A stretch of DNA of 64,000 nucleotides from Pseudogymnoascus destructans (Eukaryota; Ascomycota; Leotiomycetes; Thelebolales; Thelebolaceae). Shown piece after piece: positions 24,085 to 33,573 of this stretch (its first letter is position 1; each line of letters begins with the position of its first letter). The position numbers and the translations under genes were made by a program. A model generated the notes under the pieces. It saw nothing but the letters and a program-made list of their open reading frames with translations. It was not told the origin of the DNA and made no database searches. The stretch covers positions 868,001 to 932,000 of the forward strand of contig NW_020167528.1 of assembly GCF_001641265.1 (NCBI RefSeq), read 5' to 3'.

Positions 24085-24545
24085 GGAACAGAGGGAACAG
24101 AGGGAACAGCCGGGATGGGTATGGATGGGGTAAGTAGTTAGGGTAGGCGGTTTGGATAGTTGGCTGGGGTAAGGGCTAGTGGGAGTGGGAGTAGTGGGAG
24201 TAGTGGGAGTAGTGGGAGTAGTGGGAGTAGTGGGAGTAGTGGGAGTAGTGGGAGTGGGAGTAGTGGGTTCAGCTAGTGAAGCATTTTCTCCATTTTCTCC
24301 ATTTTCTGCATTTTCCCATTTTCCCATTCTCCGCTCTGGCCACGAACCCTTAGCGTAGATAAGGAGCCGTGCGCAGTGAGTGATATACAGGAGATGAGGG
24401 GATGCAGGAGAGCAAGAAGAGACAACAGATGCAGAAGATGCAGAAGAGACAGAGGAGACAGAGGAGACAGCAGAGACCGAGGAGACAACAGAGACAGAAG
24501 AGACAACAGATACAGAAGAGACCACAGATACAGAAGAAAACAAGA
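24085..24545. repeat. Series of 9-bp tandem repeats
   Basis: Four different short arrays follow each other: GAGGGAACA (about 24085-24112), GGGAGTAGT (about 24178-24263), CATTTTCTC/CATTTTCCC (about 24279-24330) and AGACAACAG / AGACAGAGG (about 24418-24545). All use a 9-bp step or close to it. ORFs across them are low-complexity. Confidence 0.85.
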
Positions 24546-27220
24546 TAATCCGGAACATTTCTATATCAGGGCACAATACGACACAATGCGATCAAAATGG
24601 CTTCGGGATGAGGACAATCAGCGGGGTGATCCGTACCTCTCCCGTCGACGTCGACGAGTCCAGCCAGGTCAGTCGACTGCAAGTTACTCTACAAGGAGCC
24701 CTATATCGACGCTGAATGTACAGTACATACCTGTATCACCAATCAGTGTACTCTACTCTGCTCTACATACAAATCCCATACTTACTATGCACAAACCATG
24801 CTCAATTACATGTCTCGAGGCCTTCCAGGAAAAGCAAGACTCTCCCAAGCTTCACTTACCATCACTTACCTAACACTAGCCTACCGCTAACCTATTGTTA
24901 CACTCAGGCCTAAACAGTCATGTCCAGCCGTCCAGCCGTCCAGCCGTCGTCGATCAGGTAGCCCCATCCCCAGTGGCAAAACCACGCAAAACGAGGCAAA
25001 AATCCAACCGCATCCCCACAGAAACAATGCGCATCCGCTCCACACCAAGGGCCGTCCAAGGGCCATCCGCCGAGCCCCTCGTGTGCCCCTTCTATACCAC
25101 CGACAACTGAAGAAATCCTTCAGGGTGGCGGTTCTGCCGGAAGATTTTCGAGCGCGCGTAACGAAGCCGAGAGAGTCGATGCATGAAGGCGACAGCGACA
25201 AAACCCGTGCCTTCCCACGGCTGTGCTTGTGCTCAAATGGTTACCGCGATACGTTTGACGGGAGGGGAACTGGCTTCTTGGAGGGTACTTGTCGCGGGTT
25301 TAATTGAGTCCCCTCTTCCCTATGCCATCCATAGTAACTACGAACGAAGAGCTGCGGAGAGGTCAGTTGACGCTTTCCCTATGTCGATTTGTCGAGGTCG
25401 CTACGTCGTCGGTGGCCTGGATCGCGCAACCAGTGTGGAGAGTTGCATGCGGCGTCTGACGTGCATACCGAACTGCATACAGCAACCCAGTACAACATAC
25501 ATTGGATGTACAGGAGGTAAGTTCGTATATCCTGCAGTTCGTCCATAGGTTTGTTAAGTTGTACATCTATGGCATATGGCTGTACAAACTACATTATACA
25601 TACACAAAACGCAAAGTGTAGCCTATGCAGTCAATACACCATCAAGCAACCGGGCACCTGGGCTGCACCATCGGCCCCTACTGGCCGCTCATCCTGATGC
25701 ACAGTCAAGCGTCCGCTAACAGCTGTCCATGATGTGATAACCAGAGCCAGCCATCCATGCACACCCATGCCGATAGAGTACAGAGTACGTAGCTCTGGAG
25801 GTGTGTCAAAAGTGTCAAGGTTTGAGGTCAGCATCCAGGAACAATGGCGACAGCTTGTACACCTCCACGCGGAGGGGTGGGGGGTCAGCACGTAACGACA
25901 ATCGGGATGTTCGAGTTGGGATATCCGGTGGAGTGGTGTGTGTATATGTGTTGTATGGATATATGTCGACGATGCACGACAATCAAAACAGCAACCTGTA
26001 GATGCGGATTCCAATACCTACATGGCTTCAAAGTACCAACTGTCCAGCCAGAACAACTGCGATATATCCAGCCCCCCTCCAGCCCCCCCTATCTATACGT
26101 ATCTCTACAATTCTGTATCTCCCCCCGTCATCCCTCGGGCCGAGCCTCCTCGAGATAACTCAACGGCCAGCTAGAGTTTCTCTAGCTATCCTCCTTTCTG
26201 CCTTACCATAGTCCTCGCGCTGTTATCGCAACCTCTGACGTCCCACCCCCTTCACGGTATCTGCTCCTTCCCTACTCACAGCAGCGCGCCACAGCTGCAG
26301 CCTCTACAGTAGCTGTAACAGTCGCACAGCGCCCACCAACACCACCTCACATCACGCTGCGGACACTTTACAGCCTTCCTGCTTCCGATGAGAAGACACG
26401 CGCCCTTCCACCCCCCTACTGCTCCCATCCCCCATCCCCCCTTCACACCTGCATGCCCATCCAACTCCGGCACCCCGTCCGCGACAAACACCAGCGCGAA
26501 CCATCCGTCTCCTCGCCGTGCAAAGGTACTCTACATACCCACCGCGTCTCTCCTCCGCGACGAACCCGGGTCGGGAAGCGCACCCAATGCGTCCTGCACA
26601 CCCGTTTGATCCACGTGGAATGTCTCGCCTTATCAGCGCTGTCTCACGCCCCCCGGTATACCGTGTAGGCTGTGTCGGATCGCGGAGATGCATTTCTCAC
26701 TTGTGAAGGCGAGCGCACCGCACCGCGGCGCGGCCAGGCATGAGACGGCATGGGATAAGTTGGGTTCGGAATCAATCGGCAAAAACATTCCCAACCTCGG
26801 ACTCGCGCGCATCGCCTGCCTCCTGAATCAAAAAGAACCAGAGCACTCCCGATCCCGATCCTTCCCATCCCGTGCCAGTCGCCACTCCTACTCTCCCATA
26901 CTGTACCACCCGCGATGCGAACAGAGACGCCCGCATTCCAACCCCATACACCCCGCGCCCCGCATCCGGCGCGCTGTCTAGTTGACGGAGCGAGTGAGGC
27001 GGTCGTAACGGCTACCCCGGAACCCGGGCCCTGAGGTAGAGGAGACGCGACGCGAGCAGCGCGTTTTCAGCTTTGATGGTACGCTGGGTGTCTCTGGCTT
27101 GTTGGGTTTGTTTGATAGCCATGACGTCCCGACCTAGCGCGAATAGTCAAGTCGTATGGCATCGATGACTCCCAGCTCGGCGCCCGCCTATCTAAAACAA
27201 ACAACTGAGCGAACAAGGGC
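24546..27220. other. Gene-free stretch between REG1 and the initiator tRNA
   Basis: No domain-bearing frame was found. A 36-codon minus-strand ORF starts at 27122 (MAIKQTQQARDT, then AENALLASRLLYLRARVPG). It looks amphipathic and could be a small protein or an exon of one, but nothing else supports it. Confidence 0.35.
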
Positions 27221-27244
27221 AAAAAAATAAAAATAAAAACAAAA
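27221..27244 (-). terminator. RNA polymerase III T-run terminator
   Basis: On the minus strand the tRNA is followed within five bases by TTTTG and then runs of five to seven T separated by single A, a typical Pol III stop. Confidence 0.8.
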
Positions 27245-27248
27245 GAAT

Positions 27249-27320
27249 TAGCAATTGCATGTTTCGATCATGCGACCTCCGGGTTATGAGCCCGGCGCGC
27301 TTCCGCTGCGCCAAATTGCT
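27249..27320 (-). tRNA. Initiator tRNA-Met (CAT)
   Basis: A 72-nt cloverleaf with acceptor arms AGCAATT and AATTGCT and discriminator A. The anticodon arm is CCGGG-CTCATAA-CCCGG (anticodon CAT). The three G:C pairs at the base of the anticodon loop and the T-loop ATCGAAA, with A instead of T at position 54, are hallmarks of the eukaryotic initiator rather than the elongator. A box: GGCGCAGCGG. A Pol III T-run follows. Confidence 0.9.
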
Positions 27321-27440
27321 TTGTTTGTTGTGACGGTGAAGGCTTGTTGGGATTCTTGTATTACTGAGTCATGCTAGATTTTTATAATAAAGCTATATCC
27401 TGATTCACAACTTAGACATTTACTTATTGTAGGTTCTAAT

Positions 27441-27512
27441 GAGTATTTAAATGTTTAGATCATGCGACCGCTGGGTTATGAGCCCAGCGTACTTCAGCTG
27501 CGCCAAATTGCT
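27441..27512 (-). pseudogene. Decayed second copy of initiator tRNA-Met
   Basis: Aligns over the full 72 nt with the tRNA 190 bp away. D arm and anticodon arm (CTGGG-CTCATAA-CCCAG) are intact. The T stem is broken (GCATG opposite CATTT), and the 3' acceptor strand AAATACTC no longer pairs with AGCAATTT. Probably a tRNA pseudogene. Confidence 0.8.
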
Positions 27513-29724
27513 TTGTGTGTTTGTGATGGGGACGACTTGAGGGTGTTCTTGTACGACTGGTATATTTGTACTCCAATAAACCACTTTCTTATTCAACAAG
27601 TTTTATATAAAAGCTGATTGCAGCCTATGATGTGTAAATGTATGAAACTTAAAAGCTGAAACGCTGGCAACCTACGATGTGTAAAAGTATGTTTCATATT
27701 ACATTTATAATACGCTTGGTTTTCTCGAATATATATTGCTTTTTCTAATCCCTAGAATGTGACAATATAATTAATTAACACTTTCAACTCTAAATTATAT
27801 CACTCAACTCCAACTAGACCATATACCTAGCCCAAGATAAGATATACACACCACCAACGCTGTGTGTGTGTCAGATCCCGGCGCATAATGGGTATGTTAT
27901 ATTGCAAATATCTCCTCGGGATGGGATGCGGATCGGCAACTCCAGCGGCGAGTGTGCCTCTCGCAGGGCGGCTAGGGGGGTGGGCTACGGGTTGAGGGGC
28001 CGGGGAGGGGTTTACACGTGCTGACGGTGTGGGATGGCGGGCGATTGCGTCGAGGTTCTTGATGTCAATGATGCTCCACTTGGGTGGAGAGGAGACGAAA
28101 CGCAACATGCTTACGACGAGGGGGATTGAGCTCCAGACCTCTGCCATGAACCATCTCGATGAGTCGATCTCGTCCTCGTATAGCTCACTGTACCTCTACA
28201 GCTCCAAAACAATGAGGTAATGCCCTGCGCGTCCTGATGCAAGCTCACCTCCACTATACTTAGCTACCCCTCCGTCAGCATCAACAAACGATAACATCCC
28301 CTCCCCAATCGCCCATATCCAGTACATACATAAACCCACCCATTGGTCGCCCCCACCCCTCTCTCCCTCCCTTATCGATCGTCCCGCATACGCATCCCAG
28401 CTATCTAGCGCGGTAGCGGTAGGGTGCGGTACTGCATCTGCACGACACGATTCAAACCCCATCCCTTCCCACCACAGCTAATCAACCCTCCATCCCCTCA
28501 CATATATCGAGCTCGCCACATGGTCATTGCATCGCTATCTATAGCCAGCATACCCACAGCGCGATGGAATCGTCTAGGTGCTCTCTCACCGCTCTCGGAG
28601 TAGAAGGGGTGTGGCTCCTTATCTTGTGGCGCCAACGTCACACCCTCTCCTCCTCTCCACCAGCATAACTATGGGTGTGGGGGTGTGGGGGTGGAGTGAG
28701 GTGGAGGACAGCGTAATGCAGCGCGGCTTTCCTAATGAGGGGATGCGGGCCGCTGCGGAGCCGATGGGGAGGTGGAGCATGTGAATGGGAGAGAGAGCGC
28801 GGTATCACGTGAAGGTGGGTGGTGGTGGTGGTGGTGGTGAATAGGGGCGGATGGCGACGAGGTTGATTTGGTTGCCGTTGGGTATACGGGCGTGGTTGGA
28901 GACAGGTAAAGTAACAGAGAGGAGGAGGATATAGTGGGATATGATTTCGCCCATTTCTACTGTGACTGTCTGTCAGAAGTAAAATTCACGTTATCCAACA
29001 AAATGTATTCCTACTTCTAGGTTTGTTTGCTCCCTGAGAAGGGGCCGGGTTGCGTTTTCGACCCCAAAGATTCTCATAGAATGACGGAATGGAAGGTGCT
29101 TATCCATTCTCTCATTTATTGCAATCTAGACCTCAAACTAATCTGTATTTGGTGAAGGACCAGAGCGCTTTGTTTCGAATTCGGATGCCCCTTATTATAT
29201 TTCTGACTCAGAGGCCTTGTGTATCTCTCCGTGTGTGAATACCATCCGAGAGCTAGAGCGTGGGCGAGGATCTCTTAGGCCGCCACTTGCTATTCTTCGT
29301 CGATGACTACCATATCCACTGCCCGCGCAGCGTACTTCACATTTGCCATATTTAGTCTTGTGATCGGAATTGGGGCGTAGGGAGGTATAGCAACGATGCT
29401 ACACTCAAGCAGCATGAGACGAGGGACACTGGATGCTGGTGACGGATATTAGAAACCCGTTGGGGATATACTCATGCCGTCTGGAGGTCTGAAGAGAGGC
29501 CGTCTATAATGGCACTGTTTATAGGGGCTGAAGTAAAATAAATGCTCTTAATAACCAAGGACTACCCATGACAGCGCTAGTTATAGTAGCTGCAAGTAAA
29601 ATAAATACTCTCAATCACTAGGGATTATAAATAGTGGCACCGTTCATAGTGGCTGTAAGTAAAATAGATGCTCTCAATCACTTAGGTATGTGATGAAGTG
29701 TATGATATATATTAAAGTTCTCAG
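27513..29724. other. Gene-free stretch between tRNA copies and solo LTR
   Basis: AT-rich at 27550-27830, with a partial repeat of GCTGATTGCAGCCTATGATG and its variant GCTGGCAACCTACGATG; then unique GC-mixed sequence. Three imperfect copies of a 62- to 65-bp unit are at 29500-29690. No coding frame with a recognisable domain. Confidence 0.45.
29500..29690. repeat. About 63-bp tandem repeat
   Basis: Three imperfect units share AAGTAAAATAAATGCTCT..AATCAC and GGCTGTAAGTAAAATA. Confidence 0.8.
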
Positions 29725-30199
29725 TGTTACGACGGAACAAGAAGGCTGGCCAACTACAGGACAGGAAGGAGGGAGGTCGCATGAGACCGGCCCTGGTACC
29801 TGGAGGGGCAGCGGGGAATAGTAGTTCCGAAAGTATCATGTGACGGACTCGCAGGATGATGAGAAGAGTCCTAAGAGTCCAGGACTCCGAGGACTCGAGT
29901 GAGTTCCCAGGAGTCCACTAGGCACGTGATGGACTCGCAGGATGATGAGAAGAGTCCTAAGAGTCCAGGACTCCGAGGACTCGAGTGAGTTCCCAAGAGT
30001 CCACTAGGCACGACGCCACTATATAAGTAGATAGTATTTCCTTAGATAGGAGCTTCGTGCTCAACTCAATACAGTATTTGTTATATACTAGTAACGTGTT
30101 ACTTGAAGCCTTTGTGTCTGATCCCCTGCCTCCTCTGATAAGTAAACCTTTACGCAAGAGAACCTCTGTGTCTTCTATCGTTTAGAAGTCAGCGTTACA
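29725..30199. mobile_element. Solo LTR (475 bp) with 5-bp target duplication
   Basis: Starts TGTTACGACGG and ends AGCGTTACA (TGT..ACA), flanked on both sides by CTCAG (29720-29724 and 30200-30204), a perfect 5-bp target-site duplication. It contains a TATATAAG promoter-like box at about 30011. No internal retrotransposon sequence remains, so this is a recombined solo LTR. An 86-bp internal segment is duplicated in tandem. Confidence 0.9.
29840..30011. repeat. 86-bp tandem duplication inside the solo LTR
   Basis: Two near-identical copies beginning at TGACGGACTCGCAGGATGATG and TGATGGACTCGCAGGATGATG. Each contains the GGACTC-rich block AGAGTCCAGGACTCCGAGGA. Confidence 0.95.
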
Positions 30200-30225
30200 C
30201 TCAGCCCCCCGATCCTTAACCAAAC

Positions 30226-31406
30226 ATAGGCACACTTGAGGTCCAAGTTGCAATATAAGCTCTTGGAGGTAAGAAAAGAAGAGTTCTAACCATTTTAACT
30301 ATTAGGAAGAGTCGTGCTAATCCGTAAATTCCTATAACGCCAAATGTAGAAAACGTATCGTAAGATTCTGGTAGGCCTGTTATCACAACTGCAAGAAATA
30401 AAACTCCAGCTGACAAACAATATACCGATGTTGCACGATATACAATCCTCTCAGCTGGGGTAGGGAATGTAAAATTCCACGCCAATAGATGCGAGAGAGC
30501 CGAGTACAAGTGCGACACCGTCGACCCCGATATTGTGTTGGTAGCCGCTGCTATTCGAAATCGAGGTTTGGCCTATGTTGGACTTTTTAAGAACTTTTAT
30601 AATTGGTGAAGGTATAGGTCCTCCCCACTCGAGAAAAGTTATCGGAACCGACGCATCTTTGGGGCTGGACCAGTAACAAGCGTAGATGATAAGTGCGCAC
30701 ACTGAGAACGCTACCACAGATACTTCGAGCTGAGATATTGCAAGACCTCGAAGGGCTCGAGTAACAGCGCTCGCAATCGTCAAGATGATTTGAGCGGCGG
30801 CTATACCCCTGGTGAAAATATCCCCTTTCGAGTGCTACGTCCAAGATATAACATTCCTTAGCGGCCGGTAACTGGATTTCCTCTGTGGATATCTCAGACC
30901 TAGGAAGATCCTTGCCAACGCGATCTGAATTGCCCCGTACAACAAACCACCCATACCTGCAAATGCCGTATGGGCTTGCGTCCATGGAACATGGTCGGCA
31001 TTTGCAGAAGTTTTTAACTTGGGGTGGTCTTGCCAGGTATCCACGACTCTTGCGACTGCACAGTACAGAACAATTTCAGGGGCCAAAACTGCCCTGAACA
31101 TCCATTTTGCCTTGCCCCAAATTGCCAGCACATCCATTTGAGATCCCCCCATGTCCCAGGATCTCGATCGTCCCTCTGTTCTGGTACATTGAGGTGTAGA
31201 ACAGTCCAGGTGCACGCAAATATAGTGAACAGAGAGCTCCATAGTATATCCAACGTGCCACGTGTAGGAGGCGAAGAGACAAAATTGACTGCCTCTTTAG
31301 GATTCGTACACTCTGGTTCAAACGTTGTATATGCCTGAGCAACTTGGGAGTAAGCCGAAATGAGGGCAAAGATGCATTCACTCGAGGACCGAATATTATG
31401 GGACAT
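30226..31406 (-). pseudogene. Frameshifted fungal multi-span membrane protein
   Basis: Pieces in different frames line up in order with a common unnamed fungal membrane-protein family. From the N-terminal side they are: TRGTLDILWSSLFTIFACTW (near 31250), WMFRAVLAPEIVLYC (near 31090), HTAFAGMGG (near 30970), STEEIQ and GIAAAQIILTIASAVTRALR (30880-30740), AWNFTFPTPAERIVYRA (30480-30430), and LFFLPPRAYIATW near the end. At least three frame changes (about 31,120, 30,950-30,850 and 30,560) separate them. Intron removal does not restore frame at the points I checked. The end of the gene lies only about 20 bp from the solo LTR insertion. Confidence 0.8.
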
Positions 31407-31429
31407 GCAGGCCGCCTGCGGTGAATCGA

Positions 31430-31745
31430 TTTGCAGTATTTATCGAGTAGGGGTCAGAGATGCAGCTTGTTTCGCTTGATATTTGTGCCACGACGAAAAC
31501 CTCTCGAGAGACCCTGCGTAAAGTTGGGCATGCGAGAGTTGCGATATAATGGATCTGAGTATCCCCAGAGACCAAGCTTGCTGAGCTTGATGTTCGTAGA
31601 ACGACAGCCCTCGACAGGCTAGACTTGCGATATAATGGATCTGAGTATCTCCATAGACCAGGTTTGCACGCTTGATATTCGCAGAACGACAGCCCCTTTG
31701 AGAGGCTAGACTTGCGATATAATAGATCCGAGTATCGACATCGTC
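31430..31745. repeat. About 87-bp tandem repeat upstream of the membrane-protein pseudogene
   Basis: Three imperfect copies share TTGCGATATAATGGATCTGA and CGCTTGATATTCGCAGAACG. The copies produce a self-similar false ORF on the minus strand. Confidence 0.85.
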
Positions 31746-32547
31746 TACATCGCAAATTAATAATCACAAAGTCAAAATACAGGAGGAAATGTCAGGTTAT
31801 ATTGTAGTGTTGACGGCAAGGCTGCGTCTATAATTATCTCGCTGCAATGCACGCCGCTGCTTCACACTTTCAGCTCGCAGTAGACGCCACACTCTTTACC
31901 GCCGTCTTCAACATCGTCTCATTGTTGCTGCGGAAAAGGATCTAGCGATTTCCCTGGCCCAAGAGTGGGCACATTTTTGTGGCGTCGCCTGTCTGCGCAA
32001 GGCGTGCCTTATAGTTAGATAGACATGCAAATTTTATCGCCAAAGCAGATTAACAAGGTTCGTTCACGGGTCATCCTTCTCCCAAATAATATTTTCCCCG
32101 TCGCGGGATATCGCGCTGTAAAGATGAGACTTACTTTTTAAGTTGTTATGGGAGTCGAGGTAGTCGTGATCACAAAAAAAGGAGTAAGGGGGGGGCGGCG
32201 AGGGTCTACCCGCTAGGCTAGGTGACACTAATTATAACTTTATTACACGCGGTGCTACATACAACTGGTATTCACGAAAGTTGTACAGAGGTGCCACATC
32301 CATCAAAGCCACAAGAGGCTAAATTACTGGCATTACAAAGCCGCGACTACATTTACAAAACTGGCGTGATATTCCATATTCACCTCCCAAACCCCATCGA
32401 CAAACCCTACCCTTCCCCTCATAGCTCTCCCCATCTAGCTTTCCCCAGGATCTACACGAAGGGGGACTAGCACAAGCCTGCTGTGTCTAGCTCTCCCCAA
32501 TGATCTTCGTGAAGGAGGGAACCTAGTCCACGCCTCACAACCTCACC
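31746..32547. other. Intergenic before the 2EXR gene
   Basis: No gene is supported. A GATCTACACGAAGG / GATCTTCGTGAAGG near-repeat occurs at 32450-32515. Confidence 0.45.
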
Positions 32548-33384
32548 ATGGCGGCCTCGACGGATCCGCCCCATCCGCCCACCCCCTCGACCAACAACCT
32601 CCAAACCTTCCCCCTCTTCCCCCACCTCCCCCCCGAAATCCGCGTCTCAATCTGGACTCTCTCCCTCCACCCCCGCACCCTCGAACTCCACTCCCCATGC
32701 GCTCACTACGCAAACCCACACAACACCTCCCCGCCCGACTCCCTCGGCCCCCCCCCTTTCCAATCACGCTCCTACAACCCCGCCGCCTTGTCCACCAGCC
32801 TCGAGTCCCGCAACGCCGCTTTGAGAACCTACTCCATCGCCCTCCCCCTCGCCTCAGAAATGCACCACCGCTCGCCCTGGGCACAGCGACGAGTCCTCTA
32901 CATCGCGCCGGACCGAGACACCCTCGTGCTGCTCGGGGACGAACCTACCATCAAAGTCTCTCGGCTGGTAAAATGGATACGTGACCTCCTCGCCGCGCAG
33001 GAATCACCGGTGACGGGGTTGAGGAATATAGGGGTCAGCGCGAGCCAGTTCGCGAGTAGTCAGGGGGCGATGATATTACGTTTCGTCGGTCGAGATTTAT
33101 TCGAGGATGTGGAGAGGTTCGTGCTTGTTATTGGCCCCAGACCGGGATGCGGGACGGAGGTGAAGCCGCCGGAGGGGTGGGATGGGGGGAGGTGCTTGTT
33201 GAGGGAGTTTGAGGGCGCGGAGGGGGAGGAGGAGGAAGAAGGAGGGCATGGGGAAGAGGAGAACGAGCAGTTTAGGGGCTTCCAGAGGGGGGTGGGGAGG
33301 CAGTTTAGGGAGAAGGGGGGGTGGATGGTTGTAGGGAGGAATCGGATGAGGATTGCGAGTGTGTATTTTGAGAATGGGTGGTAA
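32548..33384 (+). CDS. 2EXR domain (F-box-like) protein
   Basis: A single-exon frame of 278 codons. The N-terminal block FPLFPHLPPEIRVSIWTLSL, followed by RTLEL, is the hallmark of the fungal 2EXR family, expanded in filamentous ascomycetes; its cellular role is unknown and an F-box-like adaptor role is only inferred. The C-terminal half has an acidic Glu/Gly run (about residues 222-242). Converges tail-to-tail with the lipase, 189 bp apart. Start chosen at ATG in ACCATGG context. Confidence 0.8.
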   Translation: MAASTDPPHPPTPSTNNLQTFPLFPHLPPEIRVSIWTLSLHPRTLELHSPCAHYANPHNTSPPDSLGPPPFQSRSYNPAALSTSLESRNAALRTYSIALPLASEMHHRSPWAQRRVLYIAPDRDTLVLLGDEPTIKVSRLVKWIRDLLAAQESPVTGLRNIGVSASQFASSQGAMILRFVGRDLFEDVERFVLVIGPRPGCGTEVKPPEGWDGGRCLLREFEGAEGEEEEEGGHGEEENEQFRGFQRGVGRQFREKGGWMVVGRNRMRIASVYFENGW

Positions 33385-33573
33385 GGCGGGGTGGGTTTCT
33401 ATGGTCGTGGGAATGTCAGATGTAATGTAGGTTTATAATAATAGGGGTGCTGTATATCCAATTCCTTTCCCGTTTTTCCTGGGCCCAGATCCAAAACTCC
33501 AAGCACATATATACTCGCCAAATTTCGGGCTCCACTCATCCCCTGAACCAACCCCCCAGGCGCCCCCTGTGCT

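Noticed and set aside
31396..31767. 123-codon ORF with internal repeats
   Set aside because: Self-similar reading of an 87-bp tandem repeat upstream of a pseudogene.
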